NCBI RefSeq assembly: GCF_016811105.1
Contig: NZ_JAFBGM010000002.1
Location: 682,001-746,000 of the forward strand
Direction of reading: 5' to 3'
Length of the DNA stretch: 64,000 bases
Origin: Aurantibacter crassamenti
GTDB taxonomy: Bacteria > Bacteroidota > Bacteroidia > Flavobacteriales > Flavobacteriaceae
Position 1 is the first letter of the stretch; each line of letters opens with the position of its first letter. The notes beneath the pieces are model-generated. The model had not been told where the DNA came from. It searched no databases and saw only the letters and a program-made list of their open reading frames with translations. Below, piece after piece: positions 25,207 to 33,482 of the stretch. Position numbers and translations under genes: made by a program.

Positions 25207-26916
25207 ATGGATAACATTATAACTATTGCCAAAACTTGGCTTACTGATTTTTTTGACGCCGATGTAAGATCGCAGGTACAACACCTAATTGACAACGATA
25301 CTGAAGAATTAAAGGATCGTTTTTATAAAAATATGGAGTTCGGTACAGGTGGTATGCGCGGTATGATGGGTGTTGGCACCAATAGAATTAATAAATATAC
25401 TTTAGGAAAAAGTACTCAAGGCTTAAGTAATTATCTTAATGCTTCTTATAAAGACGAAGATATTAAAGTGGTTATTGCCTTCGATTGTCGTCACAATAGC
25501 GATACACTAGCAAGAACGGTTGCGGAAGTTTTTTCAGCAAACGGAATAAAAGTTTTTCTCTTTTCTGAATTACGCACCACTCCTGAACTTTCATTTGCAG
25601 TTCGTCATTTAGATTGTCATGCCGGTATTGTTTTAACCGCATCACATAATCCGCCAGAATATAATGGCTATAAAGTTTACTGGACAGATGGCGGACAAAT
25701 AGTACCACCACAAGACGGTGAAATTATTTCAGAAATAAACGGACTTAATTTTGAGGATATTAATTTTAATGGGGATGATAGCCTTATTGAACTAATAGAT
25801 AAAGAAGTTGATGAATCTTTTATGGAAGCATCTGTAGCCAACGGAAATTTTAATGCAGCTGGAAAAGATGATTTTAAAATTGTATTCACCTCATTACACG
25901 GAACTTCAATAACTGCAATACCTGAAGTATTAAAACGTGCCGGATATAAGAATGTTACTATAATTGAAGAACAGGCTAAACCTGACGGGAACTTCCCCAC
26001 GGTAAAATCACCAAACCCTGAAGAACCAGAAGCACTTTCAATGGCAATTGCCAAAGCAGAAGAAATTGGCGCTGACATGGTAGTAGGTACCGACCCTGAT
26101 AGTGATCGTTTAGGTATTGCGGTTAGAAACCTAGAAGGTATAATGGAAATTGTCAACGGTAATCAGGCAATGATTTTAATGACTAAGTTCCTTTTAGAAA
26201 AGCAAAAACAAAAAGGTTTTAAAGGCAATGAGTTTGTTGCAACAACAATAGTTTCTACGCCAATGATGGAAGCAATGGCAAAAGCTTATGGCGTTGAATT
26301 TAAAACGGCACTTACTGGTTTTAAATGGATAGGAAAAATGATAAAAGACTTTCCACAATCGAACTTCTTAGGGGGTGGTGAAGAAAGTTTCGGCTATATG
26401 GTAGGTGATTTTGTACGTGATAAAGATGCAGTAACGGCTACCCTATTAGCTTGTGAAATTGCAACTCAGGCAAAAGCAAATGGAAGTTCTTTCTACAAAG
26501 ACCTTATATATTGTTATGTTGATTATGGCTATTACAAAGAACACCTGGTTTCATTGACTAAAAAGGGAATTTCTGGCGCTGAAGAAATCAAACAAATGTT
26601 AATTGATTTCAAAGAGAATCCGGTTAAATCTGTTGCTGGCTCAAAAGTAAAATGGATTGAAGATTACAACACTTCAATTGCCACCAACGTGATAACTGGT
26701 GAAGAAAAAGCTATAGACATTCCAAAATCAAATGTTTTAATTTATGAAACAGAAGATGGCACGCGTGTAGCAGCTAGACCAAGCGGAACAGAACCAAAAG
26801 TGAAATTTTACATTAGCACCAATACTGTTTTAGATAAAGCGGAAAATTTCAAAAAAGTTACAAATGAACTCAATGACAAAATTGAGCGCATTTTGAGTGA
26901 ACTTAACCTTGGTTAA
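25207..26916 (+). CDS. Phosphoglucomutase/phosphomannomutase
   Basis: Protein of 569 residues, in the long alpha-D-phosphohexomutase group. The catalytic phosphoserine is S146 in TASHNPP, the metal loop is DPDSDR at residues 296-301, the sugar-specificity loop is GGGEESFGYM near 388-397, and the phosphate-binding RPSGTEPKVK is near 520. The enzyme interconverts hexose 6- and 1-phosphates in the cytoplasm. It connects glucose 6-phosphate to glycogen, trehalose and envelope sugars encoded elsewhere in this window. Its stop codon overlaps the ATG of the ABC transporter by one base, so the two are translationally coupled. Confidence 0.93.
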   Translation: MDNIITIAKTWLTDFFDADVRSQVQHLIDNDTEELKDRFYKNMEFGTGGMRGMMGVGTNRINKYTLGKSTQGLSNYLNASYKDEDIKVVIAFDCRHNSDTLARTVAEVFSANGIKVFLFSELRTTPELSFAVRHLDCHAGIVLTASHNPPEYNGYKVYWTDGGQIVPPQDGEIISEINGLNFEDINFNGDDSLIELIDKEVDESFMEASVANGNFNAAGKDDFKIVFTSLHGTSITAIPEVLKRAGYKNVTIIEEQAKPDGNFPTVKSPNPEEPEALSMAIAKAEEIGADMVVGTDPDSDRLGIAVRNLEGIMEIVNGNQAMILMTKFLLEKQKQKGFKGNEFVATTIVSTPMMEAMAKAYGVEFKTALTGFKWIGKMIKDFPQSNFLGGGEESFGYMVGDFVRDKDAVTATLLACEIATQAKANGSSFYKDLIYCYVDYGYYKEHLVSLTKKGISGAEEIKQMLIDFKENPVKSVAGSKVKWIEDYNTSIATNVITGEEKAIDIPKSNVLIYETEDGTRVAARPSGTEPKVKFYISTNTVLDKAENFKKVTNELNDKIERILSELNLG

Positions 26917-28739
26917 TGGACTATTTTAAAAAGATTCTTCGCTTTGCGAAGCCTTATAGTAGCTACGGCTATCTCAATATTTTCTTTAATGTACTTTACG
27001 CACTTTTTAGCGCATTATCTTTTGCTGCCCTAATACCAATGCTTGATGTGCTTTTTACACCTGAAAAAAAGGTGTTTAAAGAACCCATTTACGAGGGCAT
27101 GGCGAACATTAAAGATTATTTACAAGAATATATTAATTATAGAGTTACCGCTTATTCTGGTGATGACGACATGAAAGGCCTAGTTCTCGTAATTGGTCTA
27201 GTTTTAATACTGTTCTTACTTAAGAATTTTTTCAATTATTTGGCAATGTATTTCATTACCTTTTTACGCAATGGGGTTTTGAAAGATATTAGAAATAAAA
27301 TGTTTCATAAAATCACTGAATTGCCCATTTCTTATTACTCTGAAAAAAGAAAAGGTGATGTAATTGCACGTATAACTTCAGATGTTTTAGAGATTCAACA
27401 TTCATTTTTATCAGTTTTAGAACTAATAGTTCGTGAGCCCCTGACTATATTATTTACCATCATAATAATGTTTGGAATAAGCGCCAAACTAACTTTATTT
27501 GTTTTCATCTTTATTCCAGTTGCCGGAGCAATTATTTCAAGAATTGGTAAATCATTAAAAAAACAATCTGATAAGGTTCAAGAAGAGCAAGGTCAATTTT
27601 TGTCTATCGTTGAAGAAACCCTTGCGGGACTGCGAGTTGTAAAAGCCTTTAATTCGGAATCACGTTTTTATAAAACTTTTTCAAATTCAACACAACGCTT
27701 TTTTGATTACAGCAACAAACTACTCAATCGGCAGAATTTGGCATCACCAACAGGAGAATTCTTGGGCATCTTAGTTATTGGTGTATTATTATGGTTTGGT
27801 GGCAAAATGGTTTTAGTTGATAAAACTTTAGATGCATCTTCCTTTATTGCATACATGGGCTTAGCTTATAACATCTTAACACCTGCAAAATCAATAAGTA
27901 AAGCGTCATACGGAGTTAAAAGAGGTAATGCAGCCGCAGAACGAGTTTTAGAAATTCTTGAAACTGAGAATCCTATAAGTGATAAACCAGATGCGGTTGA
28001 AAAAACAAGTTTTGATTCAGGCATAGAATTAAAAAATATTTCCTTTAAATATGAAGATGAATATGTACTAAAACAATTCAATCTTATTGTACCTAAAGGT
28101 GAAACTGTTGCTCTTGTTGGTCAGTCAGGTAGCGGTAAAAGTACTATTGCCAACTTAGTAACTCGCTTTTATGATGTAAATGAAGGCGAAATTAAAATTG
28201 ATGGTATCGATATAAAAGATATGACTAAAAAGTCACTTAGAAGTCTAATGGGACTTGTTACACAAGATTCTATACTTTTTAATGATACGGTGGCTAAGAA
28301 TATTTCTTTAGGCAATGAAAATGCTACAATTGAAGAAATTACAGAAGCAGCAAAAATTGCCAATGCCCATGAGTTTATTGCTGAGTTGCCGGAAGGTTAC
28401 CATACGAATATTGGTGATAGTGGAAATAAATTAAGTGGCGGACAGAAACAACGATTATCAATTGCACGAGCGGTTTTGAAAAATCCACCAATCATGATTT
28501 TAGATGAAGCCACTTCAGCATTAGATACCGAAAGTGAACGTCTGGTACAAGATGCGTTAGAGAAAATGATGCGTAATCGTACTTCTATAGTTATTGCGCA
28601 TCGCCTTTCTACTATACAAAATGCAAATACAATTGTTGTTTTACAAAAAGGTGAAATAGTAGAACAAGGATCACATGAAACACTTCTTGCCAAAAATGGC
28701 ACATATAAGAAATTGGTTGAAATGCAATCTTTAGGATAA
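26916..28739 (+). CDS. ABC exporter, fused permease and ATPase (MsbA-like)
   Basis: Protein of 607 residues. The N-terminal half has six membrane helices (about residues 20-320) of the type I exporter fold; the C-terminal half is the ATPase with Walker A GQSGSGKST at 402-410, signature LSGGQKQR near 505-512, and Walker B ending in D530-E531. The length and layout match MsbA-like lipid or drug exporters, working as homodimers in the inner membrane. Cargo is not determined. It overlaps the phosphohexomutase gene by one base and ends 105 bases before the ECF sigma gene. Confidence 0.92.
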   Translation: MDYFKKILRFAKPYSSYGYLNIFFNVLYALFSALSFAALIPMLDVLFTPEKKVFKEPIYEGMANIKDYLQEYINYRVTAYSGDDDMKGLVLVIGLVLILFLLKNFFNYLAMYFITFLRNGVLKDIRNKMFHKITELPISYYSEKRKGDVIARITSDVLEIQHSFLSVLELIVREPLTILFTIIIMFGISAKLTLFVFIFIPVAGAIISRIGKSLKKQSDKVQEEQGQFLSIVEETLAGLRVVKAFNSESRFYKTFSNSTQRFFDYSNKLLNRQNLASPTGEFLGILVIGVLLWFGGKMVLVDKTLDASSFIAYMGLAYNILTPAKSISKASYGVKRGNAAAERVLEILETENPISDKPDAVEKTSFDSGIELKNISFKYEDEYVLKQFNLIVPKGETVALVGQSGSGKSTIANLVTRFYDVNEGEIKIDGIDIKDMTKKSLRSLMGLVTQDSILFNDTVAKNISLGNENATIEEITEAAKIANAHEFIAELPEGYHTNIGDSGNKLSGGQKQRLSIARAVLKNPPIMILDEATSALDTESERLVQDALEKMMRNRTSIVIAHRLSTIQNANTIVVLQKGEIVEQGSHETLLAKNGTYKKLVEMQSLG

Positions 28740-28760
28740 CACCACTCAAACTACTCATTA

Positions 28761-28795
28761 ATAGCGAATTATCACCATATTCGTATAGCGAATTA
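28761..28795 (+). repeat. Direct repeat upstream of the ECF sigma gene
   Basis: ATAGCGAATTA occurs at 28761-28771 and again at 28785-28795, a period of 24 bases (just over two helical turns). The second copy also forms ATTCG-TATAG-CGAAT, a small inverted repeat. It lies 50-84 bases before the sigma start and may be a regulatory or promoter element of the module. Confidence 0.42.
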
Positions 28796-28844
28796 AACCT
28801 TTTTCTATATCTAGAGTCTAATCATTAAACACAAGAACTAAATA

Positions 28845-29387
28845 TTGGTTGCAGAAGACGACTTAGTAGATCAGTTAAAACAAGCTGACACCCAATCAAA
28901 AGCTTTCGAAGTGCTTATAAACACCTATAAAGAGCGTTTGTATTGGCATATACGTAGAATTGTGTTAGATCATGATGATGCTGATGATGTGTTGCAAAAC
29001 ACTTTCATTAAGGTTTTTAAAAATATAAATGGTTTTAAGGGTGACAGCCAACTATATTCATGGATGTATCGTATTGCTACGAATGAATCTTTGAGTTTTA
29101 TGAAATCCAAAGCAAGGAAATTAGGCGTAAATAATGAAGAACTTCATGATCGTTTAGCAAATAACTTGCAAGCCGATGTTTATTTTGATGGAAATGAAAT
29201 TCAACTCAAATTACAACAGGCAATAGCTAAGCTGCCAGAAAAACAAAAACTGGTGTTTAATATGAAGTATTTTGACGAATTGAAATACGAAGAAATATCT
29301 AAAATTTTAGACACTTCGGTAGGTGGGTTAAAAGCCTCGTATCACTTAGCCATAAAAAAATTAGAAAATTATTTAAAAGAAGATTAA
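28845..29387 (+). CDS. ECF RNA polymerase sigma factor
   Basis: Protein of 180 residues. Region 2 spans about residues 22-90 with the core-binding DADDVLQNTFIKVFKNI and the -10-reading SQLYSWMYRIATNESLSFM; region 4 spans about 125-175 with LPEKQKLVFNMKYFDELKYEEISKIL and a helix-turn-helix. Such factors redirect RNA polymerase in response to envelope signals. The start is a TTG at 28845: no in-frame ATG occurs until well inside region 2, and the first residues VAEDDLVDQLKQ already match the family's helix. It is the first gene of a three-gene unit with a putative anti-sigma factor and an exported protein. Confidence 0.9.
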   Translation: MVAEDDLVDQLKQADTQSKAFEVLINTYKERLYWHIRRIVLDHDDADDVLQNTFIKVFKNINGFKGDSQLYSWMYRIATNESLSFMKSKARKLGVNNEELHDRLANNLQADVYFDGNEIQLKLQQAIAKLPEKQKLVFNMKYFDELKYEEISKILDTSVGGLKASYHLAIKKLENYLKED

Positions 29388-29419
29388 ACCTTTTAACAAA
29401 TTGATAGTCAAAGAATAAG

Positions 29420-29932
29420 ATGAAAGCATCAAATAAAAATAACGGATTTAAAACACCTGAGGGCTACTTTGAAGGCCTAACGGATAAATTGCTCAGCAAA
29501 ATAGCTGAAGAGCAGTCTGTTTTACCAAAAGAAGCCGGTTTTAAAGCTCCTGAGGGTTATTTTGATACTTTACAACAAAACATACTGCAAAAAATTGATA
29601 CGGCAGAACCTAAGGTTATACAGTTAAATCCGTACCGTAAATATTATTTTGCAGCGGCCGCAGTTGCTGCTGTAGCTTTAGTGATTTTCGGAATTAATTT
29701 CAACTCAACTGAAAGTCCCACTTTTGAAGGCTTGGCAGACTCAGATATAGAAAATTACTTTGAAAATAATACGATGGAATTATCATCATATGAGCTTGCA
29801 GAAGTGATTTCATTTGACGAATTAGACATTAATGATATACTAGACAACCAGCTTATTGACGACCACATTATTGATTATCTTGACGATAATATTGACGATT
29901 TAGATGAATTAAATCTTGAAACCGATGAATAG
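29420..29932 (+). CDS. Putative single-pass anti-sigma factor with a duplicated motif
   Basis: Protein of 170 residues. The N-terminal part carries the same motif twice, GFKTPEGYFEGL at residues 9-20 and GFKAPEGYFDTL at 40-51, 31 residues apart, each followed by a helix. One membrane segment covers about residues 76-92. The remaining 75 residues are very acidic (ending DYLDDNIDDLDELN), with few basic residues, and would lie in the periplasm. Gene order right after an ECF sigma gene and the single membrane pass argue for an anti-sigma role; that is inference, as the zinc motif of classical anti-sigma domains is absent. It overlaps the next gene by 8 bases. Confidence 0.7.
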   Translation: MKASNKNNGFKTPEGYFEGLTDKLLSKIAEEQSVLPKEAGFKAPEGYFDTLQQNILQKIDTAEPKVIQLNPYRKYYFAAAAVAAVALVIFGINFNSTESPTFEGLADSDIENYFENNTMELSSYELAEVISFDELDINDILDNQLIDDHIIDYLDDNIDDLDELNLETDE

Positions 29933-30383
29933 CTTAAAAAACTTAACCGTAATTATATTTCTACTCACCACAACTGCTTTTTATTCGCAAAACAAGCAAG
30001 ATTGGGATAAAATAAAGTCGCTCAAAGTTGCTTATTTTACTGAGCAATTAGAACTTACCAGTAATGAAGCAGAGGCGTTTTGGCCAGTATATAACAAGTA
30101 TGAAAAAGAACGTTATCTACTCAGAAAAAACGGATATGACGAGCTAAGAAATAGAATGAAAGAGGCTGATAGTTTTAATGAAAAAGAAGCCGACAAATTA
30201 TTAGATGAATACTTAGATTACGAAGAAAATGAAGAAGAATTAGATAAGAATTTCTTCGTCAAAATAAGTAAAATTATTACGGCCAAAAAGACTTTGAAAC
30301 TAATACGTGCTGAGCAAGATTTCAAACACAAACTAATTCGTCAATACCGTAAAAAGCACCAAGACGACAAAGGAAATCGTTAG
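29925..30383 (+). CDS. Exported charged helical protein of the ECF module (Spy/CpxP-like architecture)
   Basis: Protein of 152 residues from the ATG at 29925, which overlaps the preceding stop by 8 bases; the upstream TTG at 29916 is less likely. Residues 1-21 are a signal peptide ending in FYSQ. The mature part is almost entirely helical and highly charged, with QLELTSNEAEAFWPVYNKYEKER near the start, the LTxxEAxxFWPxYxxY pattern typical of flavobacterial proteins named as sensors of ECF sigma factors. The architecture resembles periplasmic chaperones such as Spy or CpxP. A role in sensing or buffering envelope stress is inferred from context. Confidence 0.75.
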   Translation: MNSLKNLTVIIFLLTTTAFYSQNKQDWDKIKSLKVAYFTEQLELTSNEAEAFWPVYNKYEKERYLLRKNGYDELRNRMKEADSFNEKEADKLLDEYLDYEENEEELDKNFFVKISKIITAKKTLKLIRAEQDFKHKLIRQYRKKHQDDKGNR

Positions 30384-30397
30384 GTAGGCTATTTAAA

Positions 30398-31426
30398 TTA
30401 TCTGAAAATAAGTTTAGAAATTCGATTCTGACCAGCTGCATATGCTACAGAATCATTTAAAAATCTCAGCGTGTAAAATGATTCATCTGAGAGCGTTTTC
30501 CAATGTTCACCCATATCATTTGAATATGAAATTCCAGTGAAACCTAAGGCAACTATCCCATTTCCTTTTGAATTTGGCACAAATTGAACACAGCTTTTAT
30601 AATTAGGAGCTTGACCGTCGGCAATCAATTTCCAGGTTTTACCGCCATTTTTAGTAATTGCTTTATTCTGTTTATTCTCATTTGGTTTAGTGTAATCACC
30701 ACCGACAACAATTCCTATATTTTCGTTATAAAAGTCCATCGAATAAATACCCTGAGTTGGTTCTTCTTTCACTATTGGAGTTTCTTGAATCTCCCAAGTT
30801 TTTCCTTTATCCGGAGAAAAATAAACACGACTACTAGTAGTTGCAATCCAAGTTTTATTTCCTTTAACCACAATATTTGTATTACTCGCAGCAAAAGCAC
30901 CTTCACCTTCTAATGCTTGAGGCAGTTCATCACATGTAAGTTTAGCCCAATGATGGCCGCCATCACGAGTTATAATTATTGACAAACATCCGTACATAAA
31001 ATCGCCTACAGCAATCCCTTCTCTATTATTCCAAAATGTCATTGCATCATAAAACACTTTTTCACCCGTCTCATCATAGACTAAATCCATCACGTCATCT
31101 TCACCGGTTTTGTAGAGCAAAGCTGGATTAGCGACAGAAAGCATAAAAAAGTCAGTAGCATTATGAGCTACAGCTCTATATTCAGGAACAATTGAACCAA
31201 ACGTTTGAACACTAGCGCGTACTTTTCCACTTGATAATCCTATTGTACCAAAAACACCTTTGTTCGCAGCAAATACCAAGTTATTACCCATTAAATCAAT
31301 AGCTCTTATACTCAAAGAATCTTCATACAAATTTTCAATTGCTACAGATGTAAAAGGAGCTTTCTGATTCTTTTTGGCGCATGAACTGCCTAAAACCAAA
31401 ATCATTAAAATAAAAAAACGCGTCAT
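30398..31426 (-). CDS. BNR/YCF48-like beta-propeller lipoprotein
   Basis: Protein of 342 residues. The N-terminus ends in the lipobox LGSSC with C16 as the lipidated Cys. At least three Asp-box-type turns are visible: TRDGGHHWAKL, SPDKGKTWEI and TKNGGKTWKL, and a further SNDMGEHWKTL, each ending a propeller blade. Such propellers occur in sialidases, photosystem assembly factors (YCF48) and many exported proteins without enzymatic role. No sialidase catalytic Arg triad or Tyr-Glu pair is apparent, so I would not call it a sialidase. It is convergent with the ECF module, with a 14-base gap. Confidence 0.8.
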   Translation of the reverse strand: MTRFFILMILVLGSSCAKKNQKAPFTSVAIENLYEDSLSIRAIDLMGNNLVFAANKGVFGTIGLSSGKVRASVQTFGSIVPEYRAVAHNATDFFMLSVANPALLYKTGEDDVMDLVYDETGEKVFYDAMTFWNNREGIAVGDFMYGCLSIIITRDGGHHWAKLTCDELPQALEGEGAFAASNTNIVVKGNKTWIATTSSRVYFSPDKGKTWEIQETPIVKEEPTQGIYSMDFYNENIGIVVGGDYTKPNENKQNKAITKNGGKTWKLIADGQAPNYKSCVQFVPNSKGNGIVALGFTGISYSNDMGEHWKTLSDESFYTLRFLNDSVAYAAGQNRISKLIFR

Positions 31427-31470
31427 GAAGTAAAGTTTATCAAAAATAAAAGGAATAGATGCGAATACAA

Positions 31471-31478
31471 TACCTTTG
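31471..31478 (+). promoter_or_regulatory. Candidate -7 box for the RNA methyltransferase gene
   Basis: TACCTTTG fits TAnnTTTG and lies 19 bases before the ATG at 31497. No -33 TTG is seen at the expected distance. Confidence 0.4.
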
Positions 31479-31496
31479 CAAACTTAATTCACAAGA

Positions 31497-32714
31497 ATGA
31501 AACTGCACAGAAATTTAGTTTTTGCCGTCATCGACGCCTTGAATTTAACATTTAATGAAGGAGAATATGCCGATAAAGTCATTCAGAAGGTTCTGAAAAT
31601 TGACAAGCGTTGGGGTGCCCGTGATCGCGGATTTATTGCTGAAACTACCTATGAAATGGTCCGATACAAAAGGTTGTATGCAGAAATTGCAGAAATTAAA
31701 GCCCCATATAACAGACAAGATTTATTTAGAATGTGGGCTGTTTGGGCAGTTTTAAAAGGAATTAAATTACCAGACTGGAAACAAATTGAACCTACACCAG
31801 AACGTAGAATAAAAGGAAAATTCGATGAACTTTCAAAAATTAGAAAATTCAAAGAAGCAGTGCCAGACTGGATAGATGAACTTTGCGTAAAAGCACTTGG
31901 CGAAAAGTTATGGTCAGCAGAGATTACTGCGTTAAACAAACAGGCCGAAGTTATTCTGCGAACCAACACATTAAAAACGACAAAAGAAAAACTACGAAAA
32001 GCACTTTTAGACGAAGGTATTGTCACTGAACCAATAAAGGGATACCCATTAGCACTACGATTACCAGAACGTGCTAATGTTTTTGTTACCGATAGTTTTA
32101 AGAAAGGTTATTTTGAAGTTCAAGATGCATCTTCGCAACTAGTTGCTGAATTCCTTGATGTAAAACCTGGGCAACGGGTTGTTGACACATGTGCTGGTGC
32201 TGGCGGTAAATCACTGCATCTAGCAGCTTTGATGGAAAACAAAGGGCAATTAATTGCTATGGATATTTATGGCAGTAAATTGAAAGAGCTTAAACGACGT
32301 GCTAGAAGAGACGGCGCTCATAATATTGACCCTCGCGAGATTGACTCAACCAAAGTATTCAAAAAACTCTACGGTAGTGCAGATCGCGTTCTGATTGATG
32401 CTCCTTGTACAGGTTTAGGCGTAATTAGAAGAAACCCTGATACTAAATGGAAGTTACAACCTGAATTTGTAGATAAAATTGTTAAGGTTCAACATGATAT
32501 CATTCGCAGTTATAGTAAAATAGTAAAACCAGGAGGTAAAATGGTTTATGCTACTTGCTCTATTTTACCAAAAGAGAATAATGATCAAGTTGCTTCTTTC
32601 TTAGCTTCGGAAGAAGGTAGCGACTTTACCCTTGTAAAAGAAAAGAAAATATACGCCTCAAAAGATGGTTTTGATGGTTTTTATATGGCATTATTAGAAA
32701 AGGCGAATAAATAA
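31497..32714 (+). CDS. RsmB/NOP2-type RNA m5C methyltransferase
   Basis: Protein of 405 residues. The N-terminal third is helical and resembles the NusB-like RNA-binding domain of RsmB. The methyltransferase domain has the SAM loop DTCAGAGGKSLHLAA near residues 228-242, then DAPCTGLGVIRRNPDTKW near 300-317 with one catalytic Cys, and ATCSILPKENNDQV near 350-363 with the other. The pair of Cys marks RNA cytosine-5 methyltransferases of the NOP2/Sun family. It could act on 16S rRNA or a tRNA; the sequence does not settle that. A perfect hairpin at its stop codon ends the transcript. Confidence 0.92.
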   Translation: MKLHRNLVFAVIDALNLTFNEGEYADKVIQKVLKIDKRWGARDRGFIAETTYEMVRYKRLYAEIAEIKAPYNRQDLFRMWAVWAVLKGIKLPDWKQIEPTPERRIKGKFDELSKIRKFKEAVPDWIDELCVKALGEKLWSAEITALNKQAEVILRTNTLKTTKEKLRKALLDEGIVTEPIKGYPLALRLPERANVFVTDSFKKGYFEVQDASSQLVAEFLDVKPGQRVVDTCAGAGGKSLHLAALMENKGQLIAMDIYGSKLKELKRRARRDGAHNIDPREIDSTKVFKKLYGSADRVLIDAPCTGLGVIRRNPDTKWKLQPEFVDKIVKVQHDIIRSYSKIVKPGGKMVYATCSILPKENNDQVASFLASEEGSDFTLVKEKKIYASKDGFDGFYMALLEKANK

Positions 32715-32729
32715 TATTTATTCGCCTTT
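32699..32729. terminator. Intrinsic terminator overlapping the methyltransferase stop codon
   Basis: AAAGGCGAATAAAT and ATTTATTCGCCTTT pair perfectly over 14 bases around a 3-base loop. The left arm contains the TAA stop of the methyltransferase gene. A T-rich stretch follows; the same hairpin can serve the convergent HxlR gene. Confidence 0.85.
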
Positions 32730-32758
32730 CTATATTTTTATTTAAGTTCTGGAATTTA

Positions 32759-33226
32759 TCAGAACAACGTTATTTGTGCTGAATCAGACGGTGGTGCCTT
32801 TTTAACAGGTTTTGTAGTTTTAACAGCCTTAGTTGGTTTAACAACTTTAGTTATTTCTACCAGTTTTTCCTCTTCTATCACTGTACCATGTTGTTCTTTT
32901 TGACCCCATCTATTCATAGCCTGAACAAGGGGTAAAAGCGACTGCCCTTTCACTGTTAAATTATATTCTACACGTGGTGGTATTTCACCATATACTTTGC
33001 GTTCTAACAAACCATCACGCTCTAACTCTTTTAATTGCTTACTTAGCATTTGTCTATTTATACCTTCAACACATGCGATTAGCAAACCAAATCGGTTTTG
33101 TCCTTTTGAAATTCTATCCAATAATATTGGTTTCCATTTGCCTCCAATATATTTCATACAAAATGTAATACTGCATGAATCTGTGTTTAATGTTGCTCTT
33201 TTTGTGTTACTCTTAGTAATTGCCAT
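32759..33226 (-). CDS. HxlR family transcriptional regulator
   Basis: Protein of 155 residues from the ATG at 33226; the frame extends eight residues further without a better start. The winged helix-turn-helix covers about residues 15-105, with CSITFCMKYIGGKWKPILL, then RFGLLIACVEGINRQMLSKQLKELERDGLL, then the wing VEYNLTVKGQSLLP. C18 and C23 are candidates for redox or aldehyde sensing as in other HxlR proteins. The tail of about 35 residues is rich in Lys, Thr and Val. The regulator stands alone, divergent from purL over 256 bases; its targets are unknown. Confidence 0.9.
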   Translation of the reverse strand: MAITKSNTKRATLNTDSCSITFCMKYIGGKWKPILLDRISKGQNRFGLLIACVEGINRQMLSKQLKELERDGLLERKVYGEIPPRVEYNLTVKGQSLLPLVQAMNRWGQKEQHGTVIEEEKLVEITKVVKPTKAVKTTKPVKKAPPSDSAQITLF

Positions 33227-33442
33227 ATCAATTAGTTTAGGGAAGAACAAATTAACATACTTTATTCAAAATTCATACTGTTTAATTAAAATAAATATTA
33301 GTTCAAAAAGCATACTTAGCATAAGCCACTAATAACCAGTGAGATTGGTAAGATATTTTTTATCAACAAATTGTTGTCACATCATTAACAATTGCTGTTT
33401 ACAAGTGTTTAAAAAATGCGCAATACATAACTAGTAAAATCT

Positions 33443-33450
33443 TAAATTTG
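33443..33450 (+). promoter_or_regulatory. Candidate -7 box for purL
   Basis: TAAATTTG fits TAnnTTTG and lies 33 bases before the purL ATG. The -33 element is not clear. The rest of the 256-base gap between the HxlR gene and purL is AT-rich and shows no riboswitch-like fold that I could recognise. Confidence 0.42.
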
Positions 33451-33482
33451 TGCTTTCTTAAACCTAACAATTTACGCTGTTC

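Noticed and set aside
25677-26156. Open frame of 159 codons on the minus strand
   Set aside because: It lies entirely inside the phosphohexomutase gene on the opposite strand, its product is a Ser/Ile/Pro-rich string typical of an antisense frame, and the sense gene has all catalytic motifs.
31649-32026. Minus-strand open frame of 125 codons
   Set aside because: Antisense shadow of the RsmB/NOP-type methyltransferase, Ser- and Phe-rich, with no start context.
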